Source: Adiantum capillus-veneris (taxonomy: Eukaryota; Streptophyta; Polypodiopsida; Polypodiales; Pteridaceae). From it: 64,000 nucleotides of DNA. The translations under genes and the position numbers were made by a program. The DNA lies in NCBI GenBank assembly GCA_014529385.2, contig CM043944.1, forward strand, positions 79,452,384 to 79,516,383, read 5' to 3'. The notes below the pieces were generated by a model. It saw only the letters and a program-made list of their open reading frames with translations, was not told the origin of the DNA and searched no databases. Below are positions 55,743-64,000 of the stretch, piece by piece. Numbering within the stretch: position 1 is the first letter of the stretch; each line of letters opens with the position of its first letter.

Positions 55743-57436
55743 TGGAGAGGGAAAATTGGGAGCATGCCCAACACACAAACGAAAGCGTCCCTATAGCTCA
55801 GGGCACTTACAACACCCCTATCCTCTCAAACACACCTTCAAAACATGCACTGCTTACTAGTAGAGCTCCACCTACACGTCACCTAACCACACACACCCTT
55901 AGCAATACCACAATTGAACACACCCATGCCACAATGCTCCATCCTTTCCCTTCAACATAGACAACCTCTCTCTCTCTCTGCAAGTTCACACATCGATGGC
56001 TCGAGGCGTACACACATGTACGTGACACCATGAATGGCACAAGAGCATAAGACAAGAGTAGGGGGGAAGGGGGAATCGACACCAAGAAGCGGGCAATGTT
56101 TCTTCACTTTACTCAAGATGATCTAATATAACCGACTTCGTTGGCACAACCTCAACGAGCACGCAACAAAAGCCAGACCTTGATGGACTTCCTTGGTTCC
56201 GTTCTGATGGTGGAGCTTTTTCCTTTACTTCCTTGCCACCACACATGCGCGGGAGCTTCATCTCCTTGAGATTTCTTCCCTTCTCGATGAGCCAAAATCC
56301 CTTGAGCGTAAGAAGAAAAAAGAACACCCTCTACCCTAAAGTATTATCCCTTCCTTACATACTCTCCCTTTCTTTTTAAATCCCAAGGGGCAACGATGGC
56401 GCTGTTGTTGCACCCTTCGTTTCTTCTTCTTTTTAGTTTAATTCAACCTTTCCCAAAAGAAAAGGCTTTCCACCCACTGCCCTTTTTGGGTCTCCCCTTA
56501 TTCTTTTCTCCTTTTTTTCTTTTTAGCCTTTAAGCTTACCCCTTGCCTTTTCCTTCTTATCCCCAAAAGACATTCACCATTAAACTTTTGAACTTTAAAA
56601 AAAAACTTCCCAAGCACCCGTTGCGCATGCCGTCTGTGCTCACACGTACACATACTTGTTATCAACTAGTTTGGTCATTCTAGATTGAAGTTCTACCCTG
56701 CTATCACTGTACCCCTCAAACTCAACTGCATTCAGACCGCTTCATGACCTTGAGTGACGAGCCATCAAATCTAAAAAAACAATTCGACTCGCCTCTGCCA
56801 TGACTGTCTTCCAACATGAAACTGGGCATATCTCAGCACTTATGTCTCCGAACACTGAGCCACAAATTCAGCCAATTTCCCATGTTGCATACAAATTTTT
56901 AAAGGCCTTGGCGAGCTCAAAAAAACCTCTTTTCGGTGCGCCTAATGAAGCCATCAAGTTGGCACACACATGACTCCCCGACAAATATTCCACAGGCCAT
57001 AACTTGCCCATTCGAAGCCCGATTGACAATCCAAAAAGACTGGAATGCTCCATAGCTTGAGCCTTACACGCATATCCATTGATCCCAGTTTTGGACATCT
57101 GTATGTACCTGCCTTGCCCGTCAGGGATTTGCAAAGCATTCCATCTTCGGACAATTATAACTTTCACACCAGGACTCCGTTTGAGGAGTTGTCTGGACTA
57201 ACTTGCAAAGCATCTTGAAGATCATATTTTAGAGAAGCAAATCAGCATCTCGAGCACCTTGACTTGTCACCCGAATTGAACCATTTTTGAACAAAAAAAT
57301 CGTGTTAGAAATACACTTCCACTATCATTTGCTACCCAGGTCCTCCACATTATCCTTGGCCATTCCTACACCTACTAGAACCCATAGCTTGGCATAGATC
57401 GTGTCCTTGCATAGACCGACTTTGGATGCACCATCG
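55743..57436 (-). repeat. Diverged solo-LTR-like copy of element B LTR
   Basis: On the minus strand runs from CGATGGTGCATCCAAAG (57436) to TTCCCTCTCCA (55743), the same order as 8550-10291. Shared blocks include 'ccaaaactgggat(a/c)a(g/a)tggata', 'cccttcccccctactctt', an AG repeat and 'gggcatgctccc'. Neither a polypurine tract on the right nor a primer site on the left is present, so it seems to be a solo LTR. Flanks TGTCA/TGTCT are a near match only. Confidence 0.65.
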
Positions 57437-57660
57437 TGTCTTTATTATTGAAGGCTTCAAGCTACAACACTCCGCCAAAGCTATGATCGACCTTCTTGGA
57501 GATCTATGATAATGCACAAGGTGAGTAGCCATATCTTTATACTCTCACAAATCTCTCTCACTCTTGGAAGCTCATTCTCTCTACAAAGTCTAGGTTTTCC
57601 TTGCTACGTGTACATATTGCCTTGCAGTATCCTTATTCCCTACGGGCAACAGGGAGTATC
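57437..57660 (+). repeat. R7b, right part
   Basis: 57535-57650 matches the end of R7a (53505-53600). Confidence 0.5.
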
Positions 57661-58024
57661 AAATGGAGAATGGGTCTTTATCGAGTACCCAAACACTTCT
57701 TTACGATGGTGCACAGTACTCGGTGCTCCGGGCATCGTTGGAAGTCCTCAGTCTAAAAGAAAAATTTATTTGGAGCAATGCAAGTATAGATACACTCCTT
57801 GGGTAACTTCTATTTCTACATGGCACTCTCTTCTTAGTTTGGGCTTGCATCTAAGCACTACATCATCCACATACAACATAAGCATCATTACAGCATTGAA
57901 AATAGTGACATATTCAATGCCTTGTTCTTGCATAAAGTCAAGTACCATTTGTTCCAATTGATCCATGCATAAACTTCTTGGACCTAAAAAATTTGTTGCT
58001 TTACATTCCATCTTCTTCTCTTCT
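57661..58024 (-). pseudogene. Copia-type RT scrap with YVDD box
   Basis: The minus frame 58011-57766 holds LMLYVDDVVL, the copia RT catalytic box, preceded by LDFMQEQGIEYVTIFNAV. Only ~80 codons are readable and no other RT motif was found, so the assignment is tentative. Confidence 0.35.
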
Positions 58025-58368
58025 TTTAATTCAACGCCTTGTATGTATGCAAATGACTTTGATAGTTGTCTTTGTCCATAGTTGCATCAAGCTTTATCAA
58101 GGACTTTTAAGCATCTTGACATTCTTTATTAAGTCACCTTTTGCGTGATCTATCTTTTTTGATACCATGGAGATGCTTTATGGCAAAGCATTCTTCGGCA
58201 CAAGAACAAATAACGTTCTTGAAAGCTTCCCATTTAGTTTCCAATGGTACATCATATTGAAGCTTTGTCATCCATAACTTTTGCTCAACCATTTCAATGT
58301 ACATTGGTGCCCATTAATACTCTTTCTTGTTGTACTTTGATGGGAAAAGTGCTTCCTAAAGATTACCA
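58025..58368 (-). other. Possible LINE-type ORF2 trace or unknown
   Basis: Minus-strand frame near 58110-58250 reads WEAFKNVICSCAEECFAIKH and KKDRSRKR.LNKECQDA, vaguely like the 'W..+......A......KK...WW..EC..A' linker of plant LINE ORF2. Weak. TACCA at 58364-58368 is the target duplication of element F. Confidence 0.2.
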
Positions 58369-59068
58369 TGTTAACTATGGAGCTTGATTGAACCCTTGTA
58401 ATTTTTTGTGGTAAGAACACACATTTGTAAGGCCCCTATTATGAGGAGAATCCATCGTGCATGAAGAAAAATCACTGGTCAAAAACCAAAATTTTCACGA
58501 ACTATTCCTTTCGGTCGGAATATTCTGGCCGGACGGTGGCCAAAAAGTGGTTGAAAAACGATCAATCGGTTGGCCGGTTGGCCAGTGGGGCCAGTGGGGC
58601 CAGTGGCCTAATTCAATGGCTGGATTTGTCTTCTCAAGGGCGGTCACACATGGGCGGATTGGAGGGTCCGATTTGGACTTATCTACACAAGGGCGGCTAC
58701 ACATGCCTGCCTCTCATGAGAGAGGGCAGCCCTTTTGGCCTATAAAAGGAAGCCATTTCTAGACACATTTCACAGTGTAAGGTTGATGCAACAAGGTGGG
58801 TGTGAGTTGGTGAGAGTAAACCATGGCGGGAGCTCTATTACGGGTTTAATTCCTTTGTAACCTACTTCTTGTTTGAAGTACTAAAGCCATTAAGTGGCTG
58901 CTTTCCCGTGGATGTAGCCCAAATTGAGCCCAAATTGGGTGAACCACGTATATCGTGTTACTCTATCTCTCTCTCTCTCTCTCTCTCTACTCTATATGCA
59001 TGAAAATTATCTCTCTCCATTAGGTAATATACTAAATTATCTACTTAGCTACATCATATTTCCTAACA
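58369..59068 (+). repeat. Copia F 5' LTR
   Basis: Begins TGTTAACTATGGAGC and ends ATATTTCCTAACA. Carries a short GGCCAGTGG triple repeat (58581-58605) at the place that varies between LTRs of this family, and a CT microsatellite (58967-58988). Confidence 0.95.
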
Positions 59069-59070
59069 AT

Positions 59071-59082
59071 TGGTATCAGAGC
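59071..59082 (+). other. Copia F primer binding site (initiator Met tRNA type)
   Basis: TGGTATCAGAGC two bases after the 5' LTR. Confidence 0.95.
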
Positions 59083-59141
59083 AAGGTTTGCTCGTAGCTA
59101 AATTATCTCAAGGAAAGGACTCCTCGAATCGAAAGGGAGTA

Positions 59142-59900
59142 ATGGCGGAGGAAGGGAAGCTCAAGATTGAGAAGTTGAACGGAAAAGACTACCAAAATTG
59201 GAAGATGCAGATTGAAGACTATCTCTACCAGAAGGACCTCTATTTTCCACTAGGCGGTCTTACAAAGGAGCGTGCAATGATGGCAGATGAAGCATGGATT
59301 GTCCATGATTGAAAGGCACTGGGAACAATCCGGTTAAGCTTGGTGTCAATGGTGGCCTTTAACGTTTCGAAGATGAAGACCACGGAGGACTTAATGAAGT
59401 CGCTTGACGACTTCTCCGAAAAACCATCGGCAACCAATAAGGTATTTCTAATGAGGCGCTTGTTCAATCTAAAGATGGCAGACAATGTTGAGTTGCAGAA
59501 CACCTCAATGACTTTAACACAACATAAGTTAACTTCGATCGGCGAAAGAAAAATTCGATGACGAAGTGGGAGCTCTCCTTATACTATCGTCTCTATTGGA
59601 TTGAGCACAAATACTCTTAAGTTTGCTGATGTTGTGGGTGTTCTCCTCAGCGAGGAAATGTAAAGGAGAAGCACAGGAGAATCATCAAGTGTTGCACTGT
59701 CATTGGAAACAAGAGGAAGGCCTAAGGAGAGGCTCAAAAACCAAAAGGGTCGTGATCGCTCAAGGCGGAGCAAGTCACATACAAAGTCAGTTCTTTTAAT
59801 GTTGGAACTGCGGCAAGAAGGGCCACATCAAGAAGGATTGTTGGTCAAAGAAGAAGAAGGAGTCGGAGTCTCAAGACAACAAGCCAAGATCAAAGGCCAA
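59142..59900 (+). pseudogene. Copia F gag
   Basis: ATG 59142 (MAEEGKLKIEKLNGKDY) matches the start in D. TGA at 59310-59312 replaces the Arg codon of 'RKALGTIRL'. The frame changes near 59490, and a segment of the gag core present in D is missing near 59600. TAA at 59660 and a further change precede the zinc knuckle, CWNCGKKGHIKKDC at about 59805-59848, which is intact and more canonical than that of D. The product could not be made in one piece. Confidence 0.85.
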
Positions 59901-61435
59901 TGTGGCAGGTAAAGTAGAGCAAGATGCTCTAATTCTCTCATTAGACAATGTGTGTAACTCTTGGATAGTAGATTCCGGGGCTTCATTCCATGCGACACCA
60001 CACAAGCAACATTTCCAAGATTATACCAAAGGTAATTTTGGGTATGTATACTTGGGAGATGATGAAGCTTGTGAAATTGTCGGCAAAGGTATAGTTTGTG
60101 TCAAAACTGCTAACGGAAATGAATGGAAGCTTAAAGATGTTAGACATGTTCCTTCTCTTTGCAAAAGTCTGATCTCTACAGGACAATTGACGATGAAGGT
60201 CACAACATTGCATTCGGGAACAAACGGTGGAAGATCTCAAAGGGATCTCTGGTGGTTGCCAAAGGAGAAAAGGTTGGTACACTTTACTTGTGTACTGTTA
60301 GCACGCAACCTTCAGCTTGTGCAGCAACTACAGAAGTCGACAGTGCAGTGTGGCACTACCGGCTTGGGCATATGAGTGCCAAAGGAATGCAAATCCTTCA
60401 AACAAAGAAGCTTCTACCAGGTTTGAAAGAAGTGGACTTAGACTTGTGTGAAGATTGTGTTTATGGTAAACAAAAGAGGGTAAAATTTCAAAAATCAGGA
60501 AATGAAAGAAAAAGAAAAACTTGAGTTGGTTCATTCTGATGTTTGGGGTCCTGCAAGTACACCATCACTTGGTGGCTCATTGTCTTATGTAACATTCATA
60601 GACGATGTAACTTGGAAAACATGGGTTTATGTCATGAAGAATAAATCCAATGTGTTTCCCATATGTCAAAGGTGGAAAGCCTTTGTGGAGAATGAAATAG
60701 GTACCAAGGTTAAATGCTTTAGATCCGACAATGGAGGTGAATATTGCAGCCAAGCTTTTGAAAGCATTTGTGCTAGCAATGGAATTTAGAGGCTAAAGAT
60801 AACCCCAAGGACACCTCAACAAAATGGGATTTCAGAAAGGATGAATAGGACAATCATGGAGCGAGCATGAAGCATGCGGCTACATACAGGCCTACCGGTT
60901 GAGGTTTGGACGGAAGCTATAAGTACGTCTGTGTACTTAATCAACCGATCACCATCAATGGCATTGGATGGGGAGTTCGAGAAGAGGCATAGACATGTAA
61001 ACCGATGAATTATGCATTTCTCAAAGTGTTTGGGTGTGAGGCTTTCATGTAGATAGATAGAAACCTAAGATCAAAGCTAGATGAAAATTTCAAAAAGTGT
61101 TTCTTCATTGGCTATGGAGAAGGTGACTTTAGGTATCGCCTATGGAATCTTGAAGATGTTGAAATATTTAGGAGTAGAGATGTAATTTTTAATGAACAAA
61201 ATATGTACAAAGATTACTTGGAAAGAAAACAAACAAAAGAAATAGGTCATGAGTACATTGAGCTTCAGGACGCTGAAGACTCAAGGACTGCCAAACGGTG
61301 ACAACGTGCAACAACGTCAACCAAATGAGGAGCCTCAAACTATTCCCCGAAGATCCACAAGAGCAAGTAAACCTCGAGAAAGGTTTGTTACTTCATTCAA
61401 CCATCTCTTGATCTCAGATTCTAGAGAGCCATAAT
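59901..61435 (+). pseudogene. Copia F protease and integrase
   Basis: WIVDSGASFHATP (protease active site) at about 59962-60000. The frame shifts near 60185, then HYRLGHMSAKGMQILQ and C..C (pre-integrase). Integrase: FIDDVTWKTWVY (first Asp, usual Arg changed to Trp), FRSDNGGEYCS (second Asp), QQNGISERMN (Glu). TAG at 60787-60789 and a TGA near 60868 interrupt. The C-terminal part is shifted; GYGEGDFRYRLWN near 61110 shows the sense codon that D has lost. RRSTRASKPRERF linker ends at 61433. Confidence 0.85.
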
Positions 61436-62895
61436 CATACAAAGAAGCTATGCATCACAAATCCAAAGAAGAATGGATGAAGAGCATGCAAGTGGATATT
61501 GACTCACTACATCGCAACCAAACATGGGAGATGGTTGAGTTGCCTAAAGGTAAGCGGGCACATCAAAACAAATGGGTGTACAAGCTGAAGGAAGAAAAGG
61601 TACAAGTCTAGGATTGTGGTAAAAGGATTTTCTCAAAAGAAAGCTATGACTACAATGAAATATTTTCTCTTGTTGTAAAAATGAACTCAATTATTCTTGG
61701 CTTAAGACTTGTGGCTGCTCATGATCTAAATCTTGAGCAAATGGATGTAAATACGGCATTCCCTCATGGTGACTTAGAGGAGGAAATTTACATGCTTCAA
61801 CCAAAGGGGTATGAAGTAAAAGGTAAGGAGAAAATGGTTTGTAGATTAAAGAAGAGCTTGTATGGTTTAAAGCAAGCATCAAGACAATGGTACTTGAAGT
61901 TCGATCAATGGATGTTGGATCATGGATTCACAAGATGCAGCTCGGATCACTACATCTACACAAAGAATTCGGGAGATGGGAAGTTCATCATCCTAATGTT
62001 GTCTGTTGATGACATGCTGATTGCAAGTGCTAGAATGCATGACATCAAAGACCTAAAAGAGGAGCTGTCTAAATCTTTTTCAATGAAATATTTAGGTGCT
62101 ACAAAGAGGATACTTGGTATGAAGATATCAAGGGAAAGGGTGAAGAAGACAATAAAGCTATCTCAAGAGGATTACATCAACAAAGTACTAGAAAGGTTTG
62201 CAATGCAAAATGGAAAAACGGTTTCTACACCTTTGGCTAGTCACTTTAAACTAACCAAGGATATGTGTCCAAAGACACAAGAGGAGATAGCCTATATGTC
62301 TAAAGTTCCATATGCTGTAGCGGTAGGTTCTCTTATGTATGCTATGGTCTGGACAAGGCTCGACATTGCACATGCAGTGGGAGTTGTAAGTAGGTTCATG
62401 ACAACCTAGGTAAAGAGCAGTGGCAAGTTGTGAAGTGGATACTCAGGTTTCTAAAAGGGACAACAACAAAAGCTTTGTATTTTGGAGGAACTGATATTTT
62501 TCTAGAAGGGTATGGAGATGCAGATATAATAGGTGACAAAGACACTCAAAGGAGCACTATTGGCTATGGCTTCAAAGCTTTAGAAAGTGGTCTCACTTTC
62601 TACCATGCAAGCAGAGTATGTACCAAAGACGGAGGCAAGAAAATAAATTTTGTGGCTTCTCAGATTCTTAGAAGAGCTTGGATTCAAACAAGAAAATTGT
62701 GTCTTGTACAGTGATAGCAAAAGTGCTATCCATCTTATGAAGAACGCAACCTTTCATTCAAGGAAAAAGCACATTGAGGTGAGATATCACTTCATACGCA
62801 CTCTTTTCAAAAAAGGACAACTAAAGCTAGGAAGGTGCATACAAGTGAAAATCCTGCAAACATGTTTACAAAGGTGGTCAACAAGGAGAAGCTGA
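61436..62895 (+). pseudogene. Copia F reverse transcriptase and RNase H
   Basis: RT from KEEWMKSMQVDIDSLHRNQTWEMVELP, a small deletion in 'KEEEGGKKRYKSR', then from 61681 an open stretch of 242 codons: LEQMDVNTAFPHGDLEEE, SLYGLKQASRQWY, and MLSVDDMLI, where the catalytic YVDD has become SVDD. RNase H (62430-62895) reads GYGDADIIGDKDTQRST, then lacks the STTEAE segment, and continues YSDSKSAIHLMKN and HIEVRYHFI in a new frame. The active site of both enzymes is damaged. Confidence 0.85.
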
Positions 62896-62981
62896 GCTTT
62901 TGCTCATCTTCAATCGGCATTTAAGGATAACAAGCCAGGATGGAAAGCAGTCTCACAGGTTTGATTTGGAGATCAGTCTCC

Positions 62982-62992
62982 AAGTGGGAGAT
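62982..62992 (+). other. Copia F polypurine tract
   Basis: AAGTGGGAGAT directly before the 3' LTR, identical to D. Confidence 0.9.
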
Positions 62993-63860
62993 TGTTAAGT
63001 ATGGAGCCTGATTTAACCCTTGTAATTTTTTGTGGTAAAAACGCACATTTGTAAGGCCCCCATTATGAGGAGAAGCCATCCTACGTGACCAAAATTTTCA
63101 CGGCTAGTCTCGAGCCCAAGCTCGAGACTGGCTTCGCCGGAATATTGTGGCCGGACGGCGGTCGGAAAGTGGTCAGAAAACGACTGATTGGTCGGTCAAA
63201 TGGCCGGTGGCCAATGACCGAAGTCGAAAGCGGATTTGTCTTCTCAAGGGCGGCCACACATGGACGGATTGGAGGGTCCTATTTGGACTTATCTACACAA
63301 GGGCGTCTAATCTCGAGCCCAAGCTCAAGACTGGCTTTGCCAGAATATTGTGGCCGGACGGCGGGGTCGAAAAGAGGTCAGAAAACGACTGATTGGTCGG
63401 TGGCTAGTGGCCGAATTCAAAAGCGGATTTGTCTTCTGAAGGGCGGCCACACATGGACGGATTGGAGGGTCCGATCTGGACTTATCTAGAGAAGGGCGGC
63501 TACACATGGCCGCCTCTCATGAGAGAGGGAAGCCCTTTTGGCCTTTAAAAGGAGGTCATTTCTACACACATTTCATAGTGTAAAGTTGATGCAACAATTT
63601 GGGTGTGAGGTGGTGAGAGTGAAGCAAGACAGGAGCTCTTGTAACCTACTTCTTGTTTGAATTACTAAAACCATTAAGTGGGGCTTCTTTCCCGTGGATA
63701 TAGCCCACATTGGGTGAACCACGTATATCGTGTGTACTCTCTCTCTCTCTCTCTCTCTCACTCATTCTCTTTACTCTATAATCGTTTGTGTGTGAAAATT
63801 ATCTCTCTCCATTAAGTAATATACTCAATTATCTACTTAGCTATGTCATATTTCCTAATG
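62993..63860 (+). repeat. Copia F 3' LTR with internal duplication
   Basis: Begins TGTTAAGTATGGAGCC; ends TTTCCTAATG where CTAACA is expected. At 868 bp it is ~170 bp longer than the 5' LTR because of the duplicated segment. Confidence 0.9.
63108..63513 (+). repeat. 203-bp tandem duplication in copia F 3' LTR
   Basis: 'tctcgagcccaagctcgaga' at 63108 recurs at 63311 with one change, followed in both by 'gaatattgtggccggacggcg' and the 'gcggatttgtcttct' block. Confidence 0.9.
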
Positions 63861-63865
63861 TACCA

Positions 63866-64000
63866 CATGCCTTTGGATTGTCGATGAGCAAGATCATATG
63901 TCATTGCACTTGGCATAGAGTATGAGCGCATCCACACGTGTGTCAACAATTGCATACTCTATCTCAACGAGCACACTCATGCTACCTCATGTCCTGTGTG
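63866..64000. other. Right flank of copia F, no gene seen
   Basis: No feature recognised in the last 135 bases. Confidence 0.4.

Larger units (their letters stand above)
58369..63860 (+). mobile_element. Ty1/copia retrotransposon F, both LTRs, target duplication TACCA
   Basis: Same family as D. 5' LTR 58369-59068, primer site 59071-59082, gag-pol 59142-62900, polypurine tract 62982-62992, 3' LTR 62993-63860. TACCA flanks it at 58364-58368 and 63861-63865. The coding part has many stops, shifts and at least one deletion of ~50 bp in gag. The 3' LTR has an internal 203-bp duplication and ends TG instead of CA. Confidence 0.95.

Overview
The window reads as nuclear DNA of a land plant with a large, repeat-filled genome. 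I found no host gene with a believable exon structure. Nearly everything recognisable is a transposable element in some stage of decay: Ty1/copia and Ty3/gypsy LTR retrotransposons with initiator-Met or Asp tRNA primer sites, a CACTA (En/Spm) transposase piece, a hAT transposase piece and a Penelope-like reverse transcriptase piece. The mix, including dual-RNase-H Tat-type gypsy pol and a Penelope-like RT, fits a gymnosperm, fern or other large-genome plant, but the sequence alone does not fix the species.

Left part (1-13161). A Ty3/gypsy element on the minus strand (G1, 1-6113, running off the left edge) has a 5' LTR, an Asp-type primer site and a gag-protease reading frame with three in-frame stops. 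It sits inside the polymerase gene of a plus-strand Tat-type gypsy element (B, visible 6114-10291, ending in a 1.74-kb LTR). B in turn ends inside a Penelope-like RT frame (10292-11250). A C-rich stretch and a 1.3-kb repeat (R1) follow.

Middle (13162-34934). A nearly complete Ty1/copia element (D, 13162-18578, minus) has two LTRs and a perfect 5-bp target duplication, next to a CACTA transposase fragment. A very decayed copia element (C, 23088-30143, plus) is split in its integrase by a 3.76-kb insertion (S1, 25158-28915) with a 5-bp duplication and oddly inverted ends. A dispersed repeat (R6) lies on both sides of C. A hAT transposase fragment and diverged ~290-bp tandem repeats follow.

Right part (34935-64000). 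A decayed plus-strand gypsy element (G2, gag to RT, 34935-47393) is cut twice: by an unclassified 2.1-kb insertion in gag (36150-38257) and by a complete copia element (H, 40883-46462) in the protease. In both cases the gag or protease frame continues across the insertion site. Then come an S1-family LTR with both a primer site and a polypurine tract, a short LTR element (L2, 48396-51267), a divided LTR pair (R7) carrying a solo-LTR-like copy of the B family, and a second member of the D copia family (F, 58369-63860, plus) with both LTRs and a target duplication.

The elements do not form a joint pathway. Their relation is one of successive nested insertion: Penelope-like < B < G1; C < S1; G2 < (2.1-kb insert, H); R7b < B-type LTR. 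Within each autonomous family gag forms the particle, protease cuts the polyprotein, RT/RNase H copies the RNA and integrase inserts the DNA. None of the copies here looks fully intact.
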